The notes under the pieces: generated by a model
Told to the model about the DNA's origin: nothing
The model's input: the letters and a program-made list of their open reading frames with translations, nothing else
Database searches by the model: none
Shown here: positions 27,814 to 37,429 of the stretch, one piece after another
Layout of the letters: each line of letters starts with the position of its first letter
How positions within the stretch are numbered: the first letter of the stretch is position 1
Assembly: GCF_003945345.1 (NCBI RefSeq)
Contig: NZ_AP019308.1
Location: 186,001-250,000 of the forward strand
Source of the DNA: Paenibacillus baekrokdamisoli
GTDB lineage: Bacteria > Bacillota > Bacilli > Paenibacillales > Paenibacillaceae
Reading direction: 5' to 3'
DNA: 64,000 nucleotides
Translations under genes and position numbers: made by a program

Positions 27814-27971
27814 CACACCTTTCGCTAATTTTTGAGTGCCGCTGAATGTGCATAGGACACAATGGCTATCATGATAAAGGTTGTTTTGGAAAATTTCAAG
27901 ACCTTAATTTTTTTGGCACTTCGGGAAGTCACCGCTCCTTTCAGAATTCTAAAAGTATGCAAAGTCCACTA

Positions 27972-28022
27972 TTGACAGCGGTTCCATAAGGAAGTACAAT
28001 TCGATTAATTGGTCTGACAAAT
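27972..28022 (+). promoter_or_regulatory. SigA promoter with overlapping GntR/FadR-type operator
   Basis: TTGACA (27972-27977), 17 bp, TACAAT (27995-28000). Eight bases on, ATTGGTCTGACAAAT (28008-28022) is an imperfect palindrome resembling the TTGGTC..GACCAA sites of FadR-subfamily regulators. It covers the transcription start region of the regulator gene, which suggests autorepression. Confidence 0.72.
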
Positions 28023-28049
28023 TACAAATTTTCGTCTGGAGAGATGAAT

Positions 28050-28754
28050 ATGCTGAAGTCATTAAAGAGACAAAAGCTGCACGAATCCATAACGGAGGAA
28101 GTGCTTAAATTTATAGAGCAGAAGGGGTACAGCCAAGGTGATCGGCTGCCTACGGAGCGATTTTTTTGTGAACAATTTCAAATCAGCCGCCCTTCTTTCC
28201 GTGAAGCAATGAAAAAACTAGAAAGCTACGGTGTAATCGAGATTAAACCGGGCAGCGGCATGTATCTGCGTGCTGAGAAAACGATATTGGCTGAGATGGC
28301 TAACTTCACACTAAAGGTTTCATTGGAGAAGAAGGCCATACTCGAAATGATAGATATGCGTGAGATGATGGAGAAACATGCGATTGAACAAATCATCAAC
28401 CATGGTCAAAGCTTCTATCTGGATAAGCTGGGAGAAATCGTAGATGAATACGATCGCAAAATAAGTAAGGGTGGTATTCCCCGCCAAGAGGATTATATGT
28501 TCCACCTGACGCTGTATGAAGGATCAGAGAATCGATTAATGCTTACTCTCTTTCAATCGATCAAGGAAATGGATTCGTTATGGGCGGACCGCGTCATCGA
28601 TGCATTGGATGTGCATGTGTTTGGAAGGGATACTGAACCGCTGCACCGTCTCATTTACGAAGCAATGAGAGATGGCGATGTCAAGACGGCGAAGAAGCTC
28701 ATCAGCAAGCACTTTGAAATTATGCGTGATGATCTTAAGAAAATAGGAGGATAG
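28050..28754 (+). CDS. FadR/GntR-family transcriptional repressor (FCD domain)
   Basis: Regulator of 234 aa. ATG 28050 has GGAG 8 nt upstream, while ATG 28044 has no space for one. The N-terminal winged helix (about 8-75) reads YSQGDRLPTERFFCEQF and ISRPSFREAMKKLESYGVIE. The C-terminal all-helical FCD ligand domain (about 90-225) shows MIDMREMMEKHAIEQI and late His residues that commonly bind a metal and organic-acid or sugar-acid effector. It is probably the local repressor of the sugar importer behind it and of the divergent glycosidase. Confidence 0.92.
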   Translation: MLKSLKRQKLHESITEEVLKFIEQKGYSQGDRLPTERFFCEQFQISRPSFREAMKKLESYGVIEIKPGSGMYLRAEKTILAEMANFTLKVSLEKKAILEMIDMREMMEKHAIEQIINHGQSFYLDKLGEIVDEYDRKISKGGIPRQEDYMFHLTLYEGSENRLMLTLFQSIKEMDSLWADRVIDALDVHVFGRDTEPLHRLIYEAMRDGDVKTAKKLISKHFEIMRDDLKKIGG

Positions 28755-28899
28755 TTTCTCCAAGATAATTGGTAAGACAACTATCCAACAATCAACATCG
28801 AGTATCAAATGAATTTGACTTCATTTGAGGAGGTGAGTGAAAAATCCTTAGTTTGCTAGCCTTAATCAAAAACCAAAAACTTTTGAGGGGGATTACCGC

Positions 28900-30252
28900 A
28901 TGTATAAAAAAGCTTCACTAGGGGTTCTTGTTAGCTTGATGCTCGTTACCAGCGCTTGTTCATCGTCCAACAAAGGAAATGATCAGGGGACGAATGTTGA
29001 AAAAGAGGAGATCAGCTTTGTTGATGTTTCTCCTTCCCCAGATCGAACAAAGTATTTTAATGAAATTATAGCCGCATTCGAGCAAGCGAACCCTACGATC
29101 AAAGTGAAGATGGAAACGGTTCCTTGGGACCAGGCCTTCAAGAAACTGGCGATGCAGGGAGCAAGCAAAACGATGCCCGATGTCGTGAACATGTATCCTG
29201 CTTGGTTAAATACTTTTGTTCCTGCAGGCTACTTGGAACCGCTATCAACGAAATATGATGCTTGGCCTAACAAGGAGAAATTGACGAGCTTTGTAAGTGG
29301 CATCACGATGGAAGAGCAGCAGCGCAAAGTATACAAAGACATTTATTACATGCCTGATGCTTTGATGTCGAGTGCTTTATTCGTCCGCAAAGACTGGTTC
29401 AAGGAAGCCAACCTGCCGCTTCCGAAGACTTGGGATGAATTGTTTACTGCATCAGAGAAGCTGACCGACCCATCCAAGAATCGCTATGGCTGGGCTTATC
29501 GCGGCTCACGTGCAGGCTTCGACCAAATCTTCGCCTATATTACAGCCGTTACAGGCGGTGAGTCCTATGAAAAGGATGGTACTTCCGTGTTATTAAGACC
29601 GGAAGCGCTCCAAGCATTTGTTCGATTTACAGATATTTACAAGAAAGGCATGGCTCCGAAGGACTCGATCAACTGGGGCTATCAAGAGATGGTGCAGGGC
29701 TTTACTTCCGGTGTTACCGGAATTTTGAACCAAACGACGGAAGTTATTGCGACTGCAAAAGCGTCGATGGCTGACGATAGCTGGACGGTTATTCCTTATC
29801 CAAAAGGCGCAGACGGTAAACGTTATATCGGTGCCTCAGCAACTTGGGGGTACAGCGTCTCGGCTGATTCCAAGCACAAGGATGCTTCTTGGAAGTTTAT
29901 CGAGTTTCTGTCTACACCGGAAAACAACTTGAAGTATTCGAATGCGTTGACGATGATTCCTATCTTTAAAAATGATGACAAGGAAAGCGCGCAAGGACCT
30001 ATGCAAGGCTTTATCGATACATTGGATGATCCGGACAGCTACCTAGTTGCCGATTTGGGTAATTTCCCAGAGCTTGGTGAATTCCGTGAAAGCTTCATGG
30101 ATGCTGAAGTACAAAAGTACTTGCTGAACAAACAGTCGGCTGAACAGACGTTGAAAATCTTGGGTGACTTCTTGACGAAAGCCCAGCAGAAGTATATGAA
30201 GGAAAACCCAGATGTACCAGTGCCTCATGTAATCAAACCGCAAATGAAATAA
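28900..30252 (+). CDS. Sugar-binding lipoprotein of ABC importer (MalE/family 1 type)
   Basis: Membrane-anchored solute-binding protein of 450 aa with a signal peptide ending in TSAC (lipid Cys20) and a Ser/Asn linker. Family features: FEQANPTIKVKMETVPWDQAFKKL, MPDVVNMYP, RKDWFKEANLPLPKTWDEL and DASWKFIEFLSTPENN. It heads a transporter unit with two permeases after a hairpin. Sugar substrate unknown. The FadR-type regulator upstream and the propeller glycosidase suggest an oligosaccharide or a uronate-containing sugar. Confidence 0.93.
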   Translation: MYKKASLGVLVSLMLVTSACSSSNKGNDQGTNVEKEEISFVDVSPSPDRTKYFNEIIAAFEQANPTIKVKMETVPWDQAFKKLAMQGASKTMPDVVNMYPAWLNTFVPAGYLEPLSTKYDAWPNKEKLTSFVSGITMEEQQRKVYKDIYYMPDALMSSALFVRKDWFKEANLPLPKTWDELFTASEKLTDPSKNRYGWAYRGSRAGFDQIFAYITAVTGGESYEKDGTSVLLRPEALQAFVRFTDIYKKGMAPKDSINWGYQEMVQGFTSGVTGILNQTTEVIATAKASMADDSWTVIPYPKGADGKRYIGASATWGYSVSADSKHKDASWKFIEFLSTPENNLKYSNALTMIPIFKNDDKESAQGPMQGFIDTLDDPDSYLVADLGNFPELGEFRESFMDAEVQKYLLNKQSAEQTLKILGDFLTKAQQKYMKENPDVPVPHVIKPQMK

Positions 30253-30271
30253 TTGTCCAACAGGAAGAGTG

Positions 30272-30295
30272 GCAGGGGAAAGAGATTTTCCCTGC
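30272..30295 (+). terminator. Hairpin between binding-protein and permease genes
   Basis: GCAGGGGAAA, a GAGA loop, TTTTCCCTGC (one G-T pair). There is no T-tract. Such hairpins usually hold up the abundant binding-protein mRNA and lower permease expression. Confidence 0.6.
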
Positions 30296-30331
30296 TGCTT
30301 ACACTCATGAACGGCCAGGAGGATTCCTCTA

Positions 30332-31222
30332 ATGAAAATGAATCGGCTTAAATTGAAAGAACCTTATTTTTTATTGGCTCCAAGCTTTGTATTATTGTTT
30401 ATTTTCTTAATCTATCCCTTGTTGAGTTCTTTCTTATATGCCTTTCAAAGTTATAAACTGACGGCTCCGAATGATATTGCCTTTATAGGCGTAGATAACT
30501 TTAAAGCGGTATTCCAAGATAGCAATTTCGGTATGGTTCTCCGCAATTCTTTTGTCTGGGTTGTACTTACTGTAGGTGGGCAGTTTATTTTTGGATTTAT
30601 TCTTGCATTGGCACTTCGGCGTCCATTCCCGGGACGGAACTTTTACCAAGCCATCGTGTTTCTCCCTTGGGCGGTATCCTCATTCGTAGTAGGTTTGACC
30701 TTTCGCTGGCTGTTAAATGCGGAATACGGTCCAGTTAACGATTTGCTGCTCAAATGGGGCATCATCGAGGACAAAATTTACTTTTTGTCTGATCCAAAGT
30801 TAGCTTTGTTCACCGTTATTTTGACAATGACTTGGTATGGGATTCCTTTCTTCGCGATTATGCTGCTTGCAGCAATGCAGTCCATACCGGAGGATTTATA
30901 TGAAGCCGCCGATATCGATGGTGCGGGGATGTGGTCTAAATTCTGGCATATTACGTTCAGCTATATTAAGCAGACGATCGTGCTGACTTTGCTGCTTCGG
31001 ACCATATGGGTGTTTTCCGCAGCTGATCTTATTTATATTATGACGGCTGGCGGACCAGCTAACTCCTCCAATATTCTTTCATCTTATATGTTCATGAAGG
31101 CTTATTCTACTTTGGATTATGGTCAAGCATCGGCAATTGGTCTGTTTTTCATGGCGCTGCTGATCCTATTCTGCTTCTTGTTCATGAAAGCGACTAAATT
31201 TGAGAAGGCGGGTAATTTCTGA
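30332..31222 (+). CDS. Sugar ABC transporter permease, MalF type
   Basis: Inner-membrane permease of 296 aa with GGAGG 9 nt before the ATG. Six membrane helices are visible, beginning LLAPSFVLLFIFLIYPLLSS. The EAA loop is YEAADIDGAGMWSKFWHITF. It overlaps the next permease by 1 bp. Together with the binding protein upstream it makes the transmembrane channel of one importer; the ATPase is encoded elsewhere. Confidence 0.95.
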   Translation: MKMNRLKLKEPYFLLAPSFVLLFIFLIYPLLSSFLYAFQSYKLTAPNDIAFIGVDNFKAVFQDSNFGMVLRNSFVWVVLTVGGQFIFGFILALALRRPFPGRNFYQAIVFLPWAVSSFVVGLTFRWLLNAEYGPVNDLLLKWGIIEDKIYFLSDPKLALFTVILTMTWYGIPFFAIMLLAAMQSIPEDLYEAADIDGAGMWSKFWHITFSYIKQTIVLTLLLRTIWVFSAADLIYIMTAGGPANSSNILSSYMFMKAYSTLDYGQASAIGLFFMALLILFCFLFMKATKFEKAGNF

Positions 31223-32058
31223 TGATTAGAACCCAACGCGCCTTTGTTACAACTGTCCGTGTGTTTGTCTTGATTGGTTATTTACTTATGGTGCTGCTGC
31301 CTTTTTACTGGCTGTTTATTACGTCCCTTAAGCCGCGTCTGGATATCTTGACGACAAAAATTCAGTATTGGCCGAAGCATTTTACATTAGATAATTACAG
31401 AGTATTATGGTCATCCTCCAATTTTGATGTCTTTCTGAAGAACAGTGTCCTTGTTTCACTCGGAACTGGATTGTTTACGACCTGCTTCGCGATTCTCGGC
31501 GGTTACGCTTTGGCTCGTTATACTTTCAAAGGGAAGTCAATGGCTGTGTATGGATTGCTTCTGACGCAAATGATACCCGGTGTGATGGTTATGATTCCGA
31601 CCGTTATATTATTCAGCAAGATCGGCTTGATGAATAGTTTGGGCGGCCTAGTGATGATTTATATTGTTGGCAACATTCCGTTCTGCCTTATTCTGATGCG
31701 CAGCTTCTTCGACCGAATACCGGTTGACTTGGAGGAAGCTGCATTAATCGACGGCTGCAGTAAGATGGGATCCCTCTTCCGGGTGGTGCTGCCGATTATG
31801 CTTCCGGGTATCGTAGCAACCTTCGTATTTGCTTTTATCGGGGCTTGGAACGAGTTGCTCTGTGCAATCATGTTTATAAGCAGTGATGAGTCTAAGACCA
31901 TTCCTGTGGGTCTATCCATGTTTGTGCAAAATTATGATGTCAATTGGGGAGTAATGACTGCTGGTGCTGTTATGGCGCTTATTCCTTCCTTAATTATGTT
32001 CGCCATCGTACAGCGATTTGTTGTTGAAGGGTTGACGGATGGAGCGGTTAAAGGTTAA
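31222..32058 (+). CDS. Sugar ABC transporter permease, MalG type
   Basis: Inner-membrane permease of 278 aa, with its ATG overlapping the stop of the preceding permease (TGATG). It shows the usual MalG pattern: an N-terminal helix LLMVLLPFYWLFITSLKP, the EAA loop LEEAALIDGCSKMGSLFRVV and the C-terminus VEGLTDGAVKG. It pairs with the MalF-type protein to form the heterodimeric channel. It is followed after 46 bp by a PLP enzyme on the same strand. Confidence 0.95.
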   Translation: MIRTQRAFVTTVRVFVLIGYLLMVLLPFYWLFITSLKPRLDILTTKIQYWPKHFTLDNYRVLWSSSNFDVFLKNSVLVSLGTGLFTTCFAILGGYALARYTFKGKSMAVYGLLLTQMIPGVMVMIPTVILFSKIGLMNSLGGLVMIYIVGNIPFCLILMRSFFDRIPVDLEEAALIDGCSKMGSLFRVVLPIMLPGIVATFVFAFIGAWNELLCAIMFISSDESKTIPVGLSMFVQNYDVNWGVMTAGAVMALIPSLIMFAIVQRFVVEGLTDGAVKG

Positions 32059-32104
32059 TGCCAGATGCGTTTAATTAGATAAAGTTGAGGGTGGAGTGAA
32101 CAAG

Positions 32105-33292
32105 ATGAGCAAGCTTCAAGGGAAGGAAATCAAGGATGCGGGTATGCAGACGATGCTTGCCCATTACGGGGATGAAACATTTCATGGTGCGGTCGTTCCG
32201 CCTGTTTTTATAAATACGGTATTTGCCTTTGATTCGTATGAATCATTCCAAAGATCGCAATGGCAGGATGAGGCTTATTATTACTCAAGGGTATCTAATC
32301 CCACCCAACAAATCGCGGAGAAGAAACTAGCGGCACTGGAAAAGGGAGAGGCGGCGAAGTTATTCGCATCTGGAATGGCGGCAATTTCCTCCACGCTGCT
32401 TCATTGCTTGCGCCAAGGCGATCATGTTGTTTGCAGTTATCCAATATATAATGGTACATACCAGATGCTCCAGTCATATTTGACTAAGTTCGGAATTACG
32501 GTTGACTTCGTTGATTTCAGACAATTAGACCAAGTGCGCGCAGCGATTAAACCGAATACGAAAATGCTGTTTTGCGAAGGCTTGTCTACTTTTTTTATGG
32601 ATGTGTTCGATATTCCGGCAGTTGTTCAAATTGCCAAGGAGTATGAATTGCTAACAATTATGGATAATACCTGTGCAACACCAGCCACGCTGCGACCGAT
32701 TGAATGGGGTTTCGATATCGTCATCCATTCCGCTTCCAAATATTTATGCGGCCATAGCGATGTGACAGCTGGGGTAGTGATTGCTTCGCAAGAGATAATC
32801 GATGGAATAGCGAAAAGCGAAGTGGTCTTACTCGGGGCTACACTGGCTCCGCTCGAAGCATGGCTGCTGACAAGGGGACTGAAGACATTCGGACTTCGCA
32901 TGAAGCAGCATGCCGAGTCGGCGAAGCGGATTGCTGTTATGCTAAGCAGTCACCCTAAAGTAATGAGAGTGAATTTCCCTTTACTAGAGCAGCATGAGCA
33001 GCATGAGCTGGCGGCGGGACAGTTTAGTGGTAATACGGGGCTGTTCAGCTTTGAATTGAATGGCGGTGCTGCTGTAGTGGCAAGGATGATGAACAGGCTT
33101 CAAATATTTAAAATCGGCGTGAGCTGGGGAGGCTTCGAAAGCTTAGTCTATTCCCCGGGATTGGGTATTAATCCCTATCAGACATCCCGAACTGAGCATG
33201 AAACCAGGCTGGAGCGAACAATTAGATTATCCGTTGGACTTGAGGATATTGAAGATTTGATGGAAGACATGATTGAAGCGCTGGATTTTTAA
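32105..33292 (+). CDS. Cys/Met-metabolism PLP enzyme (cystathionine gamma-synthase/methionine gamma-lyase family)
   Basis: Cytoplasmic fold-type-I PLP enzyme of 395 aa. ATG 32105 has GGTGGAG about 8 nt upstream. Motifs: YYYSRVSNPTQQIAEKKLA, ALEKGEAAKLFASGMAAISS, TIMDNTCATPATLRPIEWG and the PLP Lys212 in HSASKYLCGHSDVTAG. Enzymes of this family do beta/gamma-elimination or replacement on Cys, homocysteine or O-acyl-homoserine; the exact reaction is not clear. Its place directly behind a sugar importer, with no terminator seen, is unusual and hints at a sulfur- or amino-acid-bearing sugar substrate. Confidence 0.9.
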   Translation: MSKLQGKEIKDAGMQTMLAHYGDETFHGAVVPPVFINTVFAFDSYESFQRSQWQDEAYYYSRVSNPTQQIAEKKLAALEKGEAAKLFASGMAAISSTLLHCLRQGDHVVCSYPIYNGTYQMLQSYLTKFGITVDFVDFRQLDQVRAAIKPNTKMLFCEGLSTFFMDVFDIPAVVQIAKEYELLTIMDNTCATPATLRPIEWGFDIVIHSASKYLCGHSDVTAGVVIASQEIIDGIAKSEVVLLGATLAPLEAWLLTRGLKTFGLRMKQHAESAKRIAVMLSSHPKVMRVNFPLLEQHEQHELAAGQFSGNTGLFSFELNGGAAVVARMMNRLQIFKIGVSWGGFESLVYSPGLGINPYQTSRTEHETRLERTIRLSVGLEDIEDLMEDMIEALDF

Positions 33293-33333
33293 GTCTACAT
33301 TTGCCCTGAATTCTGCAGTTTCTAATAAAGCTC

Positions 33334-33362
33334 AAGCTCAAGCAGCAATAATGCTTGAGCTT
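33334..33362. terminator. Bidirectional terminator
   Basis: AAGCTCAAGC, loop AGCAATAAT, GCTTGAGCTT, with A- and T-rich flanks. It separates the PLP gene from the convergent germination operon. Confidence 0.75.
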
Positions 33363-33393
33363 CTTTATGTCCCGCAATGCGGTAGAGACATTC

Positions 33394-34515
33394 TTATTTC
33401 ACGGGCCCCAATGTTACAATTTTAATATCGACGGAAACATTAATATTTGCATTTGCGAGAGCATCTCCCCAATGATCTTCGACTTTTTGGTATGCCTGAT
33501 ACTCATGTGCACGGGCATAAAGGCCGAGTCCAATGGGATCAATTTTATGAAGCTGGAGCATTTTTATGACTTTCTCGAGTTTCTTTTGCATTTGAGCAGA
33601 AATCTGCTTTTCTAGCTCCTTTACTTGTGCCGGAGCATCAGTGGGGAAGAAATGCTCGGATAGACCAACACTTGTTTTTATTTTAATCGTGAAGTTAAAT
33701 TTGTTATTCACATAAGAGGTTTTGATCTTCGTGGATATTTTTCCTGCCGTGAAACTCAGGTAATTCGTGTCGAAGGGCCCGGTTTTGGGTACATCGGGAA
33801 TTTTGAGAGAAATGCTGACACCGGGTTTTGCATTTTTCTGAAGCATGTTTAAGAAAATGCTATCCTCAGTTCCAAGCGAAGCAGCGTATTTTCCTTTATG
33901 GTCGAGAAGCGTGGTTCCTATTAATATAATCTTTTTATTCTTTACTTGGACTTCCGAAATATAGGGGGTCATTCCCTTTTCGTACATCTGACGGTGCAGC
34001 TCATGTACGGTTGTTTTGACTGTTTCCGAGACCATACTGCTGGAATCCACCATTCCTCGCAGCAAGAGGGGGAGAGAGGGCTGATCATCGGGATTTAAGT
34101 AGATGATTTCCGAAACATTTCCGTCCACGGCAATGACTCGGTCCGTCACCGTGTTCCTCGCATCACGAAAGAGTACATCCAGCATTTTGAACCAATTCTC
34201 ATGCTGCAGCATGCGTTTGCCGATAAGAAGCACCTGAAAATTCCTACCTTGCACTGTCCCAACGGATTGAGCGTCCTGCAGAGTTCTGGATTGACGGAGT
34301 GAATCAGCGGTTCCTGTTATTTCATGACTCTTTTTCTTGATGTCTTTACTGAATATGGGAGTCGATGAATAGATCTGAAAACGGTTCGTTTTATTGAGAT
34401 CCACACCAATCGCAAGGGGGATGGATGCATCCTCCATATTCAATTGGTCATTACAGCCCACCAAGAGAACGACAATGCTGGTTGCGATTACAATGGATAA
34501 CAGTCTCACAATCAT
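33394..34515 (-). CDS. gerC: Ger(x)C family spore germination lipoprotein
   Basis: Third subunit of a nutrient germinant receptor, 373 aa, on the outer face of the inner spore membrane. The signal peptide ends VLLVGC (lipobox). Family segments: IPLAIGVDLNKTNRFQIYSS in the first domain, GTVQGRNFQVLLIGKRM, and the C-terminal helical HAYQKVEDHWGDALANANINV. It overlaps the gerB gene by 4 bp. It is expressed in the forespore with its two partners. Confidence 0.93.
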   Translation of the reverse strand: MIVRLLSIVIATSIVVLLVGCNDQLNMEDASIPLAIGVDLNKTNRFQIYSSTPIFSKDIKKKSHEITGTADSLRQSRTLQDAQSVGTVQGRNFQVLLIGKRMLQHENWFKMLDVLFRDARNTVTDRVIAVDGNVSEIIYLNPDDQPSLPLLLRGMVDSSSMVSETVKTTVHELHRQMYEKGMTPYISEVQVKNKKIILIGTTLLDHKGKYAASLGTEDSIFLNMLQKNAKPGVSISLKIPDVPKTGPFDTNYLSFTAGKISTKIKTSYVNNKFNFTIKIKTSVGLSEHFFPTDAPAQVKELEKQISAQMQKKLEKVIKMLQLHKIDPIGLGLYARAHEYQAYQKVEDHWGDALANANINVSVDIKIVTLGPVK

Positions 34516-35618
34516 GAGAGAGATCTCCTTTTCAATTGGTTATGTAGGGTTATATAAATCAGCAAGCAAATCGGGAGGATGTATTCCAAGCAGAAACCGA
34601 TTCGGGATAGCCATGTCTCCATTCGAGTACTCTGATTATAGTTAGGGGTATAGAAGTAGTTCACGATGACAATGGCCAGGCAAAGATAGCGCAGATGAAC
34701 GCGATTGTCTGACTTATCGAACATCCAACTGGAAAAAAATGTGGCAAAGTATATGCTGGGTATCCAGACTAGAGAGAAAACCAACAAATAAAAGGCGATA
34801 AAAGGCACCTCGATCCGCTCAATAAACCGGAATTCAATCGATTTCAAAACGCTGATAATCGGATTATAATAATCCGTAATTTCATCTGGGCTAAAGTAGA
34901 TAAAGCTAGCGAGTGTCATGAACAGATAGATAAGCATGGTTAAGCTATTGGAGAGTAGGACGCCGCTGACAGCTCTTTCCTTGTTTTTTAAGTAAGGGTA
35001 CAAAATAAATGTGGCGACCATACCCAGACTAGGATAGATCATAGCTTGTACACCTGTGAATATGGGTCCCCATCCTTTCTTAAGTACTGGTAGCAAATGA
35101 AGTAAGTGGGCATTGTTAAGGGGCATTAAATAAACGATTGGTATCCACAAGGACAGAATGATAACGAGCTCGACATACCGACCTAGAATCCGTGGACCGT
35201 GCCGTCCAATAAGATAAGTGGGAATGAGCAATAAGATGATCAAGATATAACTGGATGTTTTGGGCAAAAGCCATGTTTTCGTAAGGAGAATCGTCTTCGC
35301 AAGACCATCGACCGTCAAAAAACAAAAATAGAATGAGAATAGCAGTGCTATTGCTTTGCCTGCCCAAACGCCCATATAGCTTGCGATGATATCCGGCAGA
35401 GTACCCTCCGGGCCATTCTTCATCACCTGGACAATGATCAGACTTGCGACGGAACTAATAAACCAGCCGAAAAGGACTGATATCCATCCGTCGGTTCCAG
35501 CCGCTTCGGCCAGTTTTCTCGGTAACGAGAGAATAGCTACCCCAACCTGGACACCGAATAGGATAAAGACAAACTGAAGAAAAGTAATTTCAAATCCCGC
35601 ATAACTAGTCGTCTTCAC
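34512..35618 (-). CDS. gerB: GerAB/endospore germination permease-like subunit
   Basis: Integral membrane protein of 368 aa of the amino-acid-permease-like GerB family (APC superfamily), with about ten helices. It begins ITFLQFVFILFGVQVGVAIL, as family members do, and carries the hydrophobic core segments YILIILLLIPTYLIGRHG and YPSLGMVATFILYPYL. In receptors of this kind the B subunit binds the germinant. It overlaps gerA and gerC by 4 bp each, giving a tightly coupled three-gene operon. Confidence 0.93.
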   Translation of the reverse strand: MKTTSYAGFEITFLQFVFILFGVQVGVAILSLPRKLAEAAGTDGWISVLFGWFISSVASLIIVQVMKNGPEGTLPDIIASYMGVWAGKAIALLFSFYFCFLTVDGLAKTILLTKTWLLPKTSSYILIILLLIPTYLIGRHGPRILGRYVELVIILSLWIPIVYLMPLNNAHLLHLLPVLKKGWGPIFTGVQAMIYPSLGMVATFILYPYLKNKERAVSGVLLSNSLTMLIYLFMTLASFIYFSPDEITDYYNPIISVLKSIEFRFIERIEVPFIAFYLLVFSLVWIPSIYFATFFSSWMFDKSDNRVHLRYLCLAIVIVNYFYTPNYNQSTRMETWLSRIGFCLEYILPICLLIYITLHNQLKRRSLS

Positions 35619-37132
35619 TCCGTCTCCTCCTTCTTATTGGGTATTCCTTGTCTCTTGTATTGAAGGGGGGTTGTGCTTAATGGGCGTTTGTTCATGAGCC
35701 AAAGCGGAATACGAACTAAAGTGTCCTTCCAATCTGCATAACGCACCGGAGCCAGCGGACTTCCATAGGGACTCCCAAGGGATTGAAGTGATATCAGATG
35801 TCCAATCATAATCATAAAACCTATGATTACACCTACGAAGCCGAACATGGCAGCCAAAGCCATCAGCATGAAACGAAGTAGACGAACGGCAGCGACCATA
35901 TCATAGTTTGGCAGGATGAAGGAAGAAATGGCAGTGAAGGATACAACAATAACCATGACATTGCTAATAAGGCCAGCCTGAACGACAGCTTGACCGATAA
36001 CGATTCCACCTACAATTCCCACGGTCTGCCCAACTGGCGCTGGTAAACGAACCCCGGCCTCGCGCAGCATCTCTAAAGTAATTTCCATTAGAACGGCCTC
36101 CACGAAGGGCGGGAAGGGCACTTGTCCCCTTGAATCCCCAAGCGTATGCAGCAGCTTAAGGGGAATGATCTCGTAGTGGTAGGAAATAATCGAGATATAG
36201 ATAGCCGGAAGGAAAACGGCTATGAAAAAGGCGGAAATTCGCAGCAGTCGGAGGAAGGTAGCGATAGACCATCGCATGCTATAATCGTCAATGCTTTGGA
36301 AGAAGGACATGAACGTAACCGGAGCAACCAATACGCTGGGCGAACGGTCAACGACAACGACGCATCTTCCTTGTAGAATCTGAGAAGCGGCTGCATCAGG
36401 ACGTTCCGTCGAAATAAATTGCGGGAATAATGAAAAGGGATTATCCTCAATAAATTCCGCCAACTCGCCCGTATTGATGATGACGTCTACATTAATTTGA
36501 TTAATTCTTTCTTCGAGTCTCTGAAGAAGCAGCGGATTCACGACATCCTCCAAGTAGAGAATGGAGACGAGAGTGTGACCTCTCTGTCCTACCGTAAGAC
36601 GCTTGATCTTGAGCTCTCGATTGGGAATGTACCGACGGATCAAGGCAATGTTCTGTTCTCCTGTTTCCAAGAAGCCTTGATGGGCTCCCTTTAACGATGG
36701 CTCCAATTGAGGATCTTCAATCGCGCGCTGTGGCCATCCCCTTGTATCTAGGGAGTAAGCTTCCGTTCTTCCTTCAACAAATAACATACTGTTACCGTTA
36801 AAAATAGACATTTCGATTTGGGGCCAAATGGATTTTGGAACAATGTTGCCAATGGTTATAATTAACTCGCTGCCGGCTATACCGCTGCCTGCTTCGAATT
36901 GTAAAGGACGTAACACGTCTTGATTGATCGATGTTTTATCCGTTAGGCCGTCTAAATAAGTCAGAATGGCCTGTTCCCCTGTTTGCTTGATATGTAGTTT
37001 TCGTATAATTAAATCGGGTGTATCCGAGAAAAAATGATGTAAATGAGCGAGTGTTTGAGTGAGGTCCTTGTCAATAAGCTCCGGATAAGACGAAGAACGG
37101 TTTTTTTCTTGTTCGGTCATGGTAGTCTTCAT
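35615..37132 (-). CDS. gerA: GerA-family spore germination receptor subunit
   Basis: First gene of the receptor operon, about 505 aa from ATG 37132 (GAGGG and AAAGGA just upstream); the frame is open to 37249 without better signals. A soluble N-terminal half contains IADELGS-like surroundings (GSGIAGSELIITIGNI) and VEGRTEAYSLDTRGWPQRAI. The conserved RPDAAASQILQGRCVVVVDRSP motif region leads to the membrane half, with the proline-rich PFPPFVEAVLMEITLEMLREAGVRLP. It forms the ion-channel-like core of the receptor in the inner spore membrane. Confidence 0.93.
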   Translation of the reverse strand: MKTTMTEQEKNRSSSYPELIDKDLTQTLAHLHHFFSDTPDLIIRKLHIKQTGEQAILTYLDGLTDKTSINQDVLRPLQFEAGSGIAGSELIITIGNIVPKSIWPQIEMSIFNGNSMLFVEGRTEAYSLDTRGWPQRAIEDPQLEPSLKGAHQGFLETGEQNIALIRRYIPNRELKIKRLTVGQRGHTLVSILYLEDVVNPLLLQRLEERINQINVDVIINTGELAEFIEDNPFSLFPQFISTERPDAAASQILQGRCVVVVDRSPSVLVAPVTFMSFFQSIDDYSMRWSIATFLRLLRISAFFIAVFLPAIYISIISYHYEIIPLKLLHTLGDSRGQVPFPPFVEAVLMEITLEMLREAGVRLPAPVGQTVGIVGGIVIGQAVVQAGLISNVMVIVVSFTAISSFILPNYDMVAAVRLLRFMLMALAAMFGFVGVIIGFMIMIGHLISLQSLGSPYGSPLAPVRYADWKDTLVRIPLWLMNKRPLSTTPLQYKRQGIPNKKEETE

Positions 37133-37429
37133 TCCTTTCCCTCGCTTTGGTGCATATTTTAACCTAATACTGGATTTCATATCCATGCCTGCCAAGGCAG
37201 GCTTAAGATTGCTGCTCATTGTTAAAGATCGATAGCCACATTTGAACAAGCTTCTCAGAATTATGCTTATCTTGTAAAAAGAAGCGTAATGTATTTACAT
37301 CTGTTTAAATCCTATGGTATTGTGGTTACTTACAAGAAAGTTCAGCATAATTTCCCAGTTTAATTTTGTTAAAATGGGAGTACTGCTTGTTCCTATATCA
37401 TCTGATACACTTGAAGGGAGTTTTTCATT

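Noticed and set aside
28801..28899. Promoter TTGACT near 28815 for the binding-protein gene
   Set aside because: No matching -10 is found at 16-18 bp; read-through from the regulator promoter is as likely.
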